Notes: generated by a model not told the origin, from the letters alone. DNA of 64,000 bases from Candidatus Gastranaerophilales bacterium (GCA_944323255.1 CALURU010000011.1:1-64000); one strand, 5' to 3'; counted from the stretch's first letter, positions 5,988-15,276 are shown. Numbers and translations are program-made.

Positions 5988-8222
5988 ATGAGAATAGCAA
6001 AAATTACACTATCGGAATATAAACCATTTATCCAAAATAAAAACCAAAATAATAAAACAGAGCAGAAAACTATAGTTTCAAATACAATACAGAGCGGATA
6101 CAGAGATTTTAACATAAATTTCAGGAGCAGAACTCCCGAGAACTTTTACGAGCAGGAATTTAACGTAAAATTTATGCCTGATACAATGAAAAAGTTTCTG
6201 GAGGCAAATTATGAAGAGAGAAAGCACATTCCGCCGGAGCAAGTTATGAGCGAAAGCTTCAAATACCTTGCGGTTACGGATAATTTTGCTGACGTAAAAT
6301 CGACTTATCCTGATGAAGCTTTATTTTCTAACCTTCATGAAGCGAGTCTGAAAGGACGTTCCGGAATTTTATCCGACATAAAACTTGCAAAAGAAATGTC
6401 CGACAAACCGCTGTTAAATGATGATAACGACCATTTAGGCATTTATCTTTTGAGAAAAATTTATCTTGAAGGTAAAACCATCAAAGAGATTAATAGGGAT
6501 TTCTACGAAAAAGATCTTAATCCTGAATATAAAGGTATTGTAACCCAGCCAATTACTTATGGCACAACTTCTGCTTACGGAATCCGTTATCCTAAAACAG
6601 ATTTTTGGAATTCTTTTATTGCAACAAGAGATGAATATAGAAAATTCTTTGTAAATCTTCCAAAACAAAATAAAGCCGAATTAAAAAAAGAACTTTCCCA
6701 AATGCATTCGGGAAAACCTGGAAATTCCGTCATCATTACTAAAACTAAAACTGAAAAAGATGTAAAACCGAGAAAATATACAATTAAAAAATATCAGAAA
6801 GATCTGATCAAAAATGATATTATAAAATCAAGAGGTGATGAAAAAGCAATTAAAAACGCAATTGTAAAACGTTTCAAAAAAGATGACCCGGAAGCTGCAT
6901 TTATCGTTAAATATTTAAGTCCTGTAATGACTGTCGCAGCAGATAGAATCCACCTTTCTGAAGAAATGAAGTATTTTGTTCAGACAACGAAAGATGAGGG
7001 TAAAAAAATTGACAATCTTTTTGCCCAGTTCTGGAAAGCACGCCCAGAACTATTAGCACATTATTCAACAGCAATTACCGATACAATTGATTTATTTGAG
7101 GAAACTTATTCAAGCGGCGGTCTTTTACCAATAAATAATGAATACCGGTTAATTACAAAAAATACTGAAAACCAAAAACCGATTGATTTTGTACCTCAAC
7201 AATTTGTTGAACTTTTAGACTATGTACAGACAATTGTTCCTGAACGTGAAAAAATCTATGCTTTACACAATGAAGAACAAGCAAAATGGAACGAACACTT
7301 TCTATGGCGTTATGGCGAAATCGAAACCAAGAAAGCCATAGAACAACCGGAAGTAAATCAAGATCCTCTAGAGCTTCTTGAAGAAACTGCCAGAGAAAAT
7401 AATGCAAAAGTTTATACTCTTAAAGGGATAAATGGCGATATATTCCACATAACAGCAAATCTTGATGAGACTCTTGGAGATTATCTCCGCAGAGAATTTA
7501 CCGGTTTTCCGTCAAAATTTGTAAATCAGCTTATAAATAAAGCTCTCAAAAACCCGTTTATGACTGAAGAGGCAAAATTGAGTTTTGCCACATCACAAAT
7601 GGCAGACAAAATTGATGATGATAGGATTCTCGGTGAAACAGAAAGAAAAATCATAATGAACTCCATAACTTCCGAATTAAATTCAGAAATATCAGCAGCA
7701 AGTATGGCAACACTTGATATACTTGCATCCAAATCTAATGCCCCGCAAAAAATCTATAGAACCCTGTTTTCTGATCATAGTGAGGAGGATATTACAGAAT
7801 ACAGCGAAATTCTTATCAATAATTGTGGAAATTCTGATTTTGAAAAAGAACTAAACCGCTTGTATGATCTGTACAAACAGCCTTTAACAAATTCAGAGAT
7901 AAACAAAATTACGCATACTGTTATGGATTACATAAGGAATTTTGATTATAAATTTGCAAATTCAGAACAATCTATCTTTTACCAGAAACCTGAATTAATC
8001 AAAGGTCTTTCTAATTTCAGAGAGCAAATGAATAATAAAGAATTTAAACAGACATTAAAAAATGGAATAGCTTCTCGAGTTTCACATTTACATTATGGAA
8101 AAGCACTGTTATCTAAAACAGATAATACTGTACAATTGAAAGCAAAAACAGAAATATTTGTGAATGCTATCTTTAATAATATGTTTGATATGGCAAAGAA
8201 AAACAGAAATTCAATTATTTAA
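5988..8222 (+). CDS. Large orphan protein with lineage-type N-terminal leader
   Basis: A 744-aa protein that I cannot assign to a family. It starts with the Ile/Asn/Thr-rich leader seen on several proteins of this window (MRIAKITL, with aromatic motifs at about residues 41-48, DFNINFRSR). The body is mostly helical and charged, with a basic segment at about 250-300. It has no signal peptide or membrane helix. The ribosome-binding site is AATCGGAGGAAAAC. It is flanked upstream by two ACCGnnCGGT dyads and downstream by a strong terminator, so it is a single-gene unit. Function unknown. Confidence 0.7.
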   Translation: MRIAKITLSEYKPFIQNKNQNNKTEQKTIVSNTIQSGYRDFNINFRSRTPENFYEQEFNVKFMPDTMKKFLEANYEERKHIPPEQVMSESFKYLAVTDNFADVKSTYPDEALFSNLHEASLKGRSGILSDIKLAKEMSDKPLLNDDNDHLGIYLLRKIYLEGKTIKEINRDFYEKDLNPEYKGIVTQPITYGTTSAYGIRYPKTDFWNSFIATRDEYRKFFVNLPKQNKAELKKELSQMHSGKPGNSVIITKTKTEKDVKPRKYTIKKYQKDLIKNDIIKSRGDEKAIKNAIVKRFKKDDPEAAFIVKYLSPVMTVAADRIHLSEEMKYFVQTTKDEGKKIDNLFAQFWKARPELLAHYSTAITDTIDLFEETYSSGGLLPINNEYRLITKNTENQKPIDFVPQQFVELLDYVQTIVPEREKIYALHNEEQAKWNEHFLWRYGEIETKKAIEQPEVNQDPLELLEETARENNAKVYTLKGINGDIFHITANLDETLGDYLRREFTGFPSKFVNQLINKALKNPFMTEEAKLSFATSQMADKIDDDRILGETERKIIMNSITSELNSEISAASMATLDILASKSNAPQKIYRTLFSDHSEEDITEYSEILINNCGNSDFEKELNRLYDLYKQPLTNSEINKITHTVMDYIRNFDYKFANSEQSIFYQKPELIKGLSNFREQMNNKEFKQTLKNGIASRVSHLHYGKALLSKTDNTVQLKAKTEIFVNAIFNNMFDMAKKNRNSII

Positions 8223-8227
8223 ATAAC

Positions 8228-8258
8228 AAAAAACAGCAGATATAATCTGCTGTTTTTT
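8228..8258. terminator. Bidirectional terminator between orphan gene and fabF
   Basis: The arms 8228-8241 and 8245-8258 pair perfectly (AAAAAACAGCAGAT/ATCTGCTGTTTTTT) around an ATA loop. A-tracts and T-tracts on both sides allow it to end transcription from both converging genes. Confidence 0.9.
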
Positions 8259-8275
8259 TATTTATAAAACAATTA

Positions 8276-9529
8276 TTATACTTCTTTGAAAATCAAAGTT
8301 GCATTGTGACCGCCAAACCCGAAAGAATTTGATAATGCTGCACGAACTTTTTTATCTCTTGCCTTATGCGGAACATAATCAAGGTTTGCAACGTGTTCAT
8401 CCTGATTGTCTAAATTGATTGTCGGCGGAACTTTTCCGTCTGTAATAGCTTTAATACAAACGATACCTTCAACCGCACCTGTTGCGCCGAGCATATGCCC
8501 GTGCATACTCTTTGTTGAGCTTACAACAAGATTTTTGTTGTGTTCCTTATCGCCAAAAATCTTAGCGATAGCTTGAGATTCTGCGACATCACCCAATCCT
8601 GTGCTTGTTCCGTGCGGGTTAATGTAATCGATATCTTCCGGTTTGAGCCCAGCATCAGCCATAGCAAGTTCCATTGACTTAATTGCGCCATTGCCTTCAG
8701 GATCCGGAGCTACCATATCATAAGCATCGGCAGACTGACCATAACCTACTATTTCTGCATAAATATGAGCACCACGTTTTTTTGCAAGTTCATATTCTTC
8801 AAGAACAAGAACTCCGGCACCTTCGCCCATTACAAAACCGTCTCTGTCTTTGTCGTAAGGTCTTGATGCTTTTTCCGGCTCATCATTTCTCTTGGATAAA
8901 GTTCTTGCGGCAGTAAAAGCCCCGATACCTAATGTAGTAATTGTAGCTTCGCATCCGCCTGCAACCATTACATCCGCATCGCCGTACTGAATTGTTCTAA
9001 AAGCATCACCAATTGAATGTGATCCTGTTGCACAAGCAGAAACTACTGCTTTGTTTACACCTTTATAACCGTGTTTCATTGAAACCCTTCCGGATGCCAT
9101 ATCAACAATCAGCATCGGAACAGTAAATGGAGAACCTTTAGTAGGTCCTTTTTCTATCATAGCGATATGGTTTTTTTCAAAAGTTTTAAAACCGCCGGCT
9201 GCAGAACTAACAATTACACCGATTCTATATGGATCAATTTCTGCTTCATCTAGTTTTGCATCAGCAATAGCTTCATCTGCTGCTACCATAGCAAACTGGG
9301 TGAATCTATCCATTCTCTTTGCATCTTTTGAATCCATATAATCTTCAGGATTAAAATCTTTGTCTTTGATTTCGGCAGCTATTTTTACAGTATGTCTTTC
9401 CGTATCAATTGCTTCGATTAATGAAACACCGCTTTTACCGTTCAGCATTGATTTCCAGAACTTATCTACACCAATACCGCAAGGTGTAACTGCTCCCATC
9501 CCTGTTATTACAACTCTTCGTTTTGTCAT
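8276..9529 (-). CDS. fabF: 3-oxoacyl-ACP synthase II (FabF)
   Basis: FabF condenses malonyl-ACP with acyl-ACP in each elongation round of type II fatty-acid synthesis, in the cytosol. The 417-aa length is normal. The thiolase-fold catalytic triad is intact: Cys about 166 (VVSACATGSHS), His about 306 (INPHGTSTGLGD) and His about 343 (SMHGHMLGATGA). The C-terminal SNSFGFGGHNATLIF motif is also present. It is the last gene of the fab cluster, about 130 bp after acpP with a weak hairpin in between. The start has a GGGAATAGGAAT ribosome-binding site. Confidence 0.97.
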   Translation of the reverse strand: MTKRRVVITGMGAVTPCGIGVDKFWKSMLNGKSGVSLIEAIDTERHTVKIAAEIKDKDFNPEDYMDSKDAKRMDRFTQFAMVAADEAIADAKLDEAEIDPYRIGVIVSSAAGGFKTFEKNHIAMIEKGPTKGSPFTVPMLIVDMASGRVSMKHGYKGVNKAVVSACATGSHSIGDAFRTIQYGDADVMVAGGCEATITTLGIGAFTAARTLSKRNDEPEKASRPYDKDRDGFVMGEGAGVLVLEEYELAKKRGAHIYAEIVGYGQSADAYDMVAPDPEGNGAIKSMELAMADAGLKPEDIDYINPHGTSTGLGDVAESQAIAKIFGDKEHNKNLVVSSTKSMHGHMLGATGAVEGIVCIKAITDGKVPPTINLDNQDEHVANLDYVPHKARDKKVRAALSNSFGFGGHNATLIFKEV

Positions 9530-9607
9530 ATTCCTATTCCCTTAAAATACAAATGTTTAACCTTATTTAAAAAATAAATTATTAAGACACCGGTTAATAC
9601 ATATAAT

Positions 9608-9642
9608 AAGAGGGCGGAAATATACAAAATTCTCACCCTCTT
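9608..9642 (-). terminator. Weak hairpin between acpP and fabF
   Basis: AAGAGGG (9608-9614) pairs with CCCTCTT (9636-9642) with a 21-nt loop. On the minus strand it is followed by an AT-rich stretch without a clean T-run. It may partly end the acpP transcript, which is often made in excess, or stabilise its 3' end. Confidence 0.4.
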
Positions 9643-9661
9643 AATAAAAATTCAAATATTA

Positions 9662-9892
9662 CTATGAGTGTGAATCGATGTAGTTTACTGCATCTTGAAC
9701 TGTTTGAATTTTTTCAGCTTCTTCATCAGGAATTTCGCAGCCGAATTCTTCTTCGAAAGCCATAACTAATTCAACAGTGTCTAAAGAATCAGCACCCAAA
9801 TCAGCAGTGAAGCTTGCTTCAGGAGTAACTAAAGCTTCATCGCAGCTTAATTGGTCAACTACAACTTTTTTAACTTTCTCAAATGTGCTCAT
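9662..9892 (-). CDS. acpP: Acyl carrier protein
   Basis: This 76-aa acidic four-helix protein carries growing acyl chains on a phosphopantetheine arm. The attachment site is Ser36 in [18 protein letters not shown], the classic ACP signature. The start at 9892 is chosen over an in-frame ATG six codons upstream because GAAGAGGATAAAAAAC forms the ribosome-binding site before it and the protein then has normal ACP length. It lies between fabF and the remodelled interval that separates it from fabG. Confidence 0.97.
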   Translation of the reverse strand: MSTFEKVKKVVVDQLSCDEALVTPEASFTADLGADSLDTVELVMAFEEEFGCEIPDEEAEKIQTVQDAVNYIDSHS

Positions 9893-10672
9893 GTTTTTTA
9901 TCCTCTTCATTTATGTGTAATACACTATTCTATTAAATTATACTATTTAAAGATAATTTTGCAATAAATTTGAAAAATTGTTACACTTTTGGAGGTAAAT
10001 GTAACAAAATAAAAAGGTGATTAAGTGACCGGGTGACTAAGAGGAAGAGCGTGAAGACAAAAACTTTTTTGTCATTGCGAGGGAATAGCCAAAATAACCC
10101 GAAGCAATCTTGAAACCCCTCACCCGAATCCGTAACTTTCGCCTTCCGGCTCAAGAACGGCTTTTCCCTCTCCCTCAAGGGGCGAGGGAAAAAAGAGAGT
10201 AGGGTGTGCATACTTGCGCACCTTATTTTAAAATTGTAGGTCAGAGTAAGTAGGTTGAGCATACCTGTCCAACAATAAAAAGTTATTGTCAGGTAAAACC
10301 TGACCTACAATTCTAACCCAAATATTTACCCCCGCAATGACAACAAGCTGGTAGTCTCTCCTGACAATCTAAATACATTTACCCCTGCTGTTATTCTGAA
10401 CCCGACAACAATTCAGGGGTGAAGAATCCCTTAAACCTCTAAATATATCAAGCTCCCGGCTACTTCGATTGCCAGACCGGTTAGATAATAAAATAAATTT
10501 CTGCACCTTATGTTAAGATTTGTAAACCCAACTTTCAAATACCTGTAATCCAGTTGCGGCGCTTATAGAATGAGGTAGCGAAGGAAGTTACGGAGGAGGT
10601 GGTACCGCAATTTTTTGCTTGCCCGATACTTTATTAAAATATAAATACAAAAAATTGATTGGAGGAAAAGAG
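9893..10672. repeat. 780-bp gene-free interval of composite dispersed repeats
   Basis: No gene is supported here. The stretch is a mosaic of words seen elsewhere in the window. At 10075-10195 lie a GTCATTGCGAGGG...GAAGCAATCTT-type repeat and a CCCTCACCC...GGGGCGAGGG block. At 10200-10330 is a TTGTAGGTCAG/CTGACCTACAA hairpin region. At 10380-10440 is a TTATTCTGAACCCGAC...GAAGAATCC-type repeat. An apparent 93-codon reading frame on the minus strand at 9981-10262 is an artefact of these repeats. A fabG remnant is at 10444-10490. Confidence 0.7.
10444..10490 (-). pseudogene. Decayed second copy of the fabG 3' end
   Basis: Positions 10456-10487 match 12094-12125, the last codons of fabG, at 27 of 32 bases in the same orientation. 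The minus-strand translation reads YLTGLAIEVAG, against YVTGQAIEVAG in fabG. The weaker flanks (ATATATCA at 10444) also resemble the fabG end. The IEVAG wording is unusual among short-chain dehydrogenases, where VDGG is common, which argues for origin from this fabG. The fragment sits on the acpP side of the inserted opposite-strand gene. Confidence 0.65.
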
Positions 10673-12010
10673 ATGGGAAAAGTATCATTGGGACTAGAAT
10701 TTGGGACAAAGTTGGCAAAAAGATTTTTTGGAAAAGGTACAAAAACCGCTGTTGAAGCTGCACAAACTGTTCCTGCAAAAATTCAACCTATGACAAGAAC
10801 TTTAACAGATCCTATAACAGGTGCTGTCACAGGTCTTGAAAGAGAAATTACACTGGAGGGAGGAGAAAAAGGACTTGCTAGACTTGATTATTTAGGTGAA
10901 GGCAAAAGAAAGATCACAATATTTGATAAAGAAAACCGTCCATTTCTCTGGGAAACCAAAACTATTACCAGAGAAGATGGCGCAAGCGTTTTTGGCGGCA
11001 ACAGAATTAATATTGATAAAGATAAGACAAAATACTGGTGTTACGGCGAAAACATACATTTACAAAAAGATTATAGCAAAGCAGGCACACTTGAGCATAA
11101 AGAATTGCGTTTTAACCATGTCTCCGGCAACGGATTAAATGACTATTCCTACCAGGCTTCTATGGATAGAGTTTATGCGGAATATCCGTTGAAAAGCGGT
11201 TATCAGGACATGCGGACAAGACCTTATGATACAGTCGGAGTTCAGCACTCATTAACACGTGGAAACGGATATACTGAAACTAACTACGGAGAATTTACTC
11301 AAAAAGGAACTAATTACCAAAATACTATTGATGCCAAAAAAGCCGCAGAACAGGCTAGAATTGCAGAAGCAGAAGCTGCAAAAGCTGCTGCAATAAAAGC
11401 CGAACAAGAAGCTGCGGAAAGACTTGCCGCATCACGCCCGAAAGTAAATACAAGTAAACTATTCAATAAAAACATTGAAGAATTTAAATGCATTGAAGAA
11501 ACAAAAGCCGACGGAAGTATCGTAAGACGATATTTTGACCCGTATGCTTCGAATGGAAAATCAAATCCTATGATAACAACGATTGACAGAGGAAACTATC
11601 ATGAAGAAATTATTTATGATCCAAGAAAAGATATCAAACTGACATATAAACAAATAGGCAGTGAGCAGCCTGAAATAGAAATGAAAAAGGGATTACGTTT
11701 TAGATACACTTCTGAATATCACAAAGGTGACTATGCATATAGAGAAAATATGGTACACTATAATGATGGACAAAATTATGTAAAATCATATTCCGAAAAC
11801 CACTTTGACGTAAAACATATCGTCACTAAAAATCCGCATTCGCCGGAACTTCAAGCTCAGCGTGGAGAGTCTGAATACATAGATAATTTACGTACTCTCC
11901 ATACATATGAACAACACATGGCACTACGTAAACGCTATGATGAAATAAAACAAGAGATTGATAATAACAGAGTTGATTTAATGGATTTATTTACACCATA
12001 TCAAGCGTAA
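10673..12010 (+). CDS. Orphan protein inserted between fabG and acpP
   Basis: A 445-aa protein of unknown function on the strand opposite to the surrounding fab genes. The start at 10673 is chosen for its TTGGAGGAAAAGAG ribosome-binding site; an earlier in-frame ATG at 10619 lacks one. The N-terminus (MGKVSLGLEFGTKL) resembles the F-G-x leader found on other orphans here. An Ala/Glu-rich coiled coil at about residues 222-255 separates two regions rich in charged and aromatic residues (Tyr, Lys, Asp). There is no signal peptide or membrane helix. A strong terminator follows. Its position between a fabG remnant and fabG itself suggests insertion into the operon. Confidence 0.7.
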   Translation: MGKVSLGLEFGTKLAKRFFGKGTKTAVEAAQTVPAKIQPMTRTLTDPITGAVTGLEREITLEGGEKGLARLDYLGEGKRKITIFDKENRPFLWETKTITREDGASVFGGNRINIDKDKTKYWCYGENIHLQKDYSKAGTLEHKELRFNHVSGNGLNDYSYQASMDRVYAEYPLKSGYQDMRTRPYDTVGVQHSLTRGNGYTETNYGEFTQKGTNYQNTIDAKKAAEQARIAEAEAAKAAAIKAEQEAAERLAASRPKVNTSKLFNKNIEEFKCIEETKADGSIVRRYFDPYASNGKSNPMITTIDRGNYHEEIIYDPRKDIKLTYKQIGSEQPEIEMKKGLRFRYTSEYHKGDYAYRENMVHYNDGQNYVKSYSENHFDVKHIVTKNPHSPELQAQRGESEYIDNLRTLHTYEQHMALRKRYDEIKQEIDNNRVDLMDLFTPYQA

Positions 12011-12018
12011 TTTTAAGT

Positions 12019-12056
12019 ATAGAAGCAGGGTAGACTGAAGTCTACCCTGCTTCTAT
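12019..12056. terminator. Bidirectional terminator between orphan gene and fabG
   Basis: An 18-bp perfect stem (12019-12036 with 12039-12056) with a GA loop. The two converging genes end within 22 bp on either side. It would also block fabG transcripts from reaching acpP and fabF. Confidence 0.9.
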
Positions 12057-12077
12057 TTATTGTATCATTAACCTTGA

Positions 12078-12809
12078 CTATATCATCAAACCGCCAGCTA
12101 CTTCAATTGCCTGACCTGTTACATAGTCAGTATCAAGAGCTAAGAACTTAACAACTTTTGCGATATCTTCAGGAGTTCCGAGTCTTTTCATCGGAATAGC
12201 CTTCAAATATTCATCAATGTTAGCCAAATCGTGAGTCATAGCTGTCTGAATGAAACCAGGGCATACTGCGTTAACTCTGATGCCGCGAGATCCGAATTCT
12301 TTTGCAAGAGTTTGTGTCAAACCGATTAAACCAGCTTTTGAAGCTGAATAGTTTGCCTGACCGGCATTACCGTGACGTCCTACAATACTTGACATATTGA
12401 TGATTGAACCCTGACGAGCTTTCATCATATACTTAATTACAGCGTGAGTTACGCAATAAGCAGAAGTTAAGTTTATCTTGATAACTCTCTCCCACTGTTC
12501 CATATCCATTCTTACAAACAAACCGTCTTTTGTGATACCTGCGTTGTTTAACAAAATATCAATTTTACCGTGTTCAGCTATCATTTTGTCAACATTTTCC
12601 TGAACAGCTTTGTCATCTGAAACATCAAAACTGTAGAAAAACGCATCAACTCCGCAAGCCTTGATTTCATCCAAAGCCGGTTTAGCTTTTTCAGCATCAC
12701 AAATATCATTGATAATAATATCGCATCCTGCCTTTGCAAGTTCAATAGCACAAGCCAATCCAATACCGCGTGATCCGCCTGTAATTAACGCAATTTTTCT
12801 TTCACTCAT
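12078..12809 (-). CDS. fabG: 3-oxoacyl-ACP reductase (FabG)
   Basis: FabG reduces 3-oxoacyl-ACP with NADPH in the elongation cycle. The 243-aa protein is a classical short-chain dehydrogenase. It has the Rossmann motif TGGSRGIG (about 10-17), the structural NNAG at about 89-92, and the catalytic Ser141, Tyr154 and Lys158 (INMSS, YSASK). It ends IEVAGGLMI, an unusual variant of the usual VDGG ending. The ribosome-binding site is AAGGAGAAAGATTA. A decayed duplicate of its last codons lies at 10444-10490. Confidence 0.96.
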   Translation of the reverse strand: MSERKIALITGGSRGIGLACAIELAKAGCDIIINDICDAEKAKPALDEIKACGVDAFFYSFDVSDDKAVQENVDKMIAEHGKIDILLNNAGITKDGLFVRMDMEQWERVIKINLTSAYCVTHAVIKYMMKARQGSIINMSSIVGRHGNAGQANYSASKAGLIGLTQTLAKEFGSRGIRVNAVCPGFIQTAMTHDLANIDEYLKAIPMKRLGTPEDIAKVVKFLALDTDYVTGQAIEVAGGLMI

Positions 12810-12909
12810 TAATCTTTCTCCTTATTATACTTTCGCCGAATTTATAAAACCCGACATACTATTTCTCTTGTTATTCTTTATTTTTGATTAAATTTATTAA
12901 GCATTTGGC

Positions 12910-13461
12910 TCATTTTTCTTCCATTTCTTTTTTGCGATTTTCCATAGCCGCCAACGCTTCCTGAGACGAGTTGTTAACGGTTATAGTTTTGCCGGATAAT
13001 AAAATAAATGATACGATAATAAAGAGTATCCCGACAATGCCATACGTAATTCTACTTAAAATATTGTCAGAGAGTCTCTTTTTGTATTGCATTTGAGATT
13101 TATCTTGGACAAATTCAGCTATTCTTGTAGCATCAGACTTACATGAATTTTCGGTTGGATAGATATGTATATCAAAAAAATCATCAACTCTCAATGTATA
13201 TACATATTCATACCTATTCCTTTCTCCGGTTTTTTTACGCCTTTCCGTGATACACTGTATTTGAGAAGGTTCATCTAACGAAAACTTTCTTTCAATACGA
13301 TTCTTCCTTAGTAAAGCATTTACTTCATGCAACTCGCATTTTACTGACATTTCTTGTGAATTGCTGTCTTTACTGCATGTTATATACTGGTTAGAAAATG
13401 AATTTGCCGTAAGCAAACATCCTATAGCAAAAAAGACTACAAAGAAAATTATTTTATCCAT
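12910..13461 (-). CDS. Membrane-anchored orphan protein
   Basis: A 183-aa protein with an N-terminal signal/anchor helix (about 4-22), an extracytoplasmic region with four or more Cys residues (about 25-120) and a second transmembrane helix (about 137-158). A short charged tail ends EALAAMENRKKEMEEK. The Cys content suggests disulfides outside the membrane. I do not recognise the family. It lies in the fab operon between fabD and fabG, with a GAGGAGAAACTCAATA ribosome-binding site. It is probably co-transcribed with its neighbour at 13489, which has a similar layout. Confidence 0.65.
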   Translation of the reverse strand: MDKIIFFVVFFAIGCLLTANSFSNQYITCSKDSNSQEMSVKCELHEVNALLRKNRIERKFSLDEPSQIQCITERRKKTGERNRYEYVYTLRVDDFFDIHIYPTENSCKSDATRIAEFVQDKSQMQYKKRLSDNILSRITYGIVGILFIIVSFILLSGKTITVNNSSQEALAAMENRKKEMEEK

Positions 13462-13488
13462 TATTGAGTTTCTCCTCGAAGCTTAATC

Positions 13489-14001
13489 CTATTTTTTTGT
13501 CTCACCAGTTTTTTCTGCTTTTTTAGCAGCATTCTTCTGAATTTCTTTTTCTGTCTTTTTCATATCTCCTGCGTATACTATCTTACAATACTTTGGATCG
13601 TTATTTACATCGTTCATAAATACAGGGTTTGACTCACCGGAAATTGCATATTTTTTTGCAACATCCATCGGAACTTTGCATTCAAGACGATAAGAAATAC
13701 TAAACTTTTCAAAAGAACATTTATTTCCGTCTTTTCCATATACTACATAATTTGTATTATCTTCTGTCGAAACATTTACCGGTGTACAACTTGCAAGGTT
13801 TGGATAAAATTCTTTTGCAAGCTGGGTCGTATCCTCTACCATCTGAACCTTAGGACCACCTTTAAAATCAACATCTTTTTGACGTTCCATAAAACGGGCG
13901 TGCGCTGCAAGCTCTTCTTTATGAAGCTGATATTCGTATACAGCTCTGGTAATCCCTACAACTACCAATATTGCTAATAAAACATAAATAACTTTTTTCA
14001 T
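13489..14001 (-). CDS. Membrane-anchored orphan protein
   Basis: A 170-aa protein with an N-terminal transmembrane anchor or uncleaved signal (about 4-22). A soluble domain of about 120 residues follows, with four Cys residues (around CTPVNV, KCSFEK, LECKV and YCKIV), then a Lys/Ala/Glu-rich tail. It starts 4 bp after the fabD stop and its ribosome-binding site (GCAGGAGTTTAAAAAT) lies inside the fabD end, so it is translated from the fab transcript. Cys spacing suggests two disulfide pairs in an extracytoplasmic domain. Family not recognised. Confidence 0.65.
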   Translation of the reverse strand: MKKVIYVLLAILVVVGITRAVYEYQLHKEELAAHARFMERQKDVDFKGGPKVQMVEDTTQLAKEFYPNLASCTPVNVSTEDNTNYVVYGKDGNKCSFEKFSISYRLECKVPMDVAKKYAISGESNPVFMNDVNNDPKYCKIVYAGDMKKTEKEIQKNAAKKAEKTGETKK

Positions 14002-14005
14002 ATTT

Positions 14006-14953
14006 TTAAACTCCTGCCATTTGTTCTTTTAATGCTGAAACTGTTGACTCAAGAGAAGCTTTATCAAAAATATTGTAACAAAAAGCTTCCGGAGCAATCT
14101 TTTTGTTTAAACCTGCAAGAACCTTGCCCGGTCCGATTTCGATAAAAGTATCAACACCTTCTTCTGCCATTTTTTGAATAGTTTGAGTCCAGTGGACTGA
14201 TGATGAAATTTGTTTTGGCATTTTTGCCCTGAAATCTTCCGAACTTGTAGTAATTTGCGCATCAACATTTGTTATAACAGGAGTTTTTGCATCATTTAAT
14301 TCGAGAGTTGAAACAAATGAAGCAAATTCCTCACCGGCTTTTTCCATAAACTTAGAATGAAAAGCTCCTGAAACTGCAAGCGGAACGACTCTTCTAACAC
14401 CATTTGCAAGCATATAATCGCCTGCAGCTTTTACAGCTTCTGAATCGCCTGTAATTACAACCTGAGCCGGTGAGTTATAATTTGCAACATCAACGTAGCC
14501 GACCTTTGAACCGGCTTCTAATCCTGCTTTTAATTGTTCTTCACTTGCATTTAAAATTGCAGCCATACTTCCGCCTTTTGTCTGCCCCATCAAATCCGCA
14601 CGTTTCTGAATAGCTTTAAGCGTAGTATCAAGGCTCATAACTCCTGCCGTATACATTGCGCAGTATTCACCCAAACTGTGACCTGCAACAAAATCAGGTG
14701 TAATATTCAATTGTGACTTGAAAGCCTCAAGAGCTGCAATTGAAGTTGTTACAATTGCAGGCTGCGTATTAACAGTTTGCTTCAAATCCTCTTCAGGACC
14801 TTCAAAACAAATTGCTGAAATGCTTTTGCCTAAAACTCTGTCAGCAGAATCATAAACACTCTTAGCTTCCGCAAAACTCTCATACAAATCTTTTCCCATT
14901 CCGACAGACTGTGAACCCTGTCCCGGAAATAAAAACGCAATCTTTTTAACCAT
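14006..14953 (-). CDS. fabD: Malonyl-CoA:ACP transacylase (FabD)
   Basis: FabD loads malonyl groups from CoA onto ACP for fatty-acid elongation. The 315-aa protein has the oxyanion motif FPGQGSQ (about 9-15), the nucleophile Ser93 in AGHSLGEY and the catalytic His199 in SGAFHSKFM, plus the conserved Gln-containing ISSSVHW region. The ribosome-binding site is AATAAGGAGTATAAT. It lies downstream of fabH, separated by 323 bp of repeat-laden DNA. Confidence 0.97.
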   Translation of the reverse strand: MVKKIAFLFPGQGSQSVGMGKDLYESFAEAKSVYDSADRVLGKSISAICFEGPEEDLKQTVNTQPAIVTTSIAALEAFKSQLNITPDFVAGHSLGEYCAMYTAGVMSLDTTLKAIQKRADLMGQTKGGSMAAILNASEEQLKAGLEAGSKVGYVDVANYNSPAQVVITGDSEAVKAAGDYMLANGVRRVVPLAVSGAFHSKFMEKAGEEFASFVSTLELNDAKTPVITNVDAQITTSSEDFRAKMPKQISSSVHWTQTIQKMAEEGVDTFIEIGPGKVLAGLNKKIAPEAFCYNIFDKASLESTVSALKEQMAGV

Positions 14954-15276
14954 ATTATACTCCTTATTAATTTTTTCTTCTCTTTCCCCTCGCCCCGTTT
15001 CCTGCTTGTAATCTTACCTCAGATTTTGTTGTATTTACTACGGAAGCTGGTCTAATTTATTGTCAGGCAAAGCCTGACCTACAATTCTTACCGGTGTGCT
15101 GTCATTCTGAGGGCATAAGACCAAAGAATCACCTAACAACGTAATAGAGATTCTTCACCCCAAATTAAATATTGGGTTCAGACTGACAACCACTTAGTCA
15201 CTTATTTATTCCATTTTCAAAGTACATTTTTTCATTGTAGGTCGGGTTTACCAACCCGACAATAATTTCTTACTCC
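14954..15276. repeat. Dispersed-repeat interval between fabH and fabD
   Basis: There is no gene in this 323-bp gap. It holds a GTCAGGC...GCCTGAC hairpin with the ACCTACAATTCTTA word (about 15058-15095), a GTCATTCTGAGGG...AGATTCTTCACCCC repeat (about 15110-15165) and a TTGTAGGTCGGGTTTACCAACCCGACAA hairpin (about 15235-15262). The same three words occur near 10300, 18800 and 23350. Promoter elements for fabD could hide here but none is convincing. Confidence 0.65.

Noticed and set aside
9981-10262. 93-codon minus-strand reading frame
   Set aside because: It lies wholly in the composite dispersed-repeat interval; its translation mirrors repeat words and there is no ribosome-binding site.
10060-10440. 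Possible CRISPR array because of repeated words
   Set aside because: The repeats are of different families, unequal lengths and irregular spacing, with no cas genes in the window.
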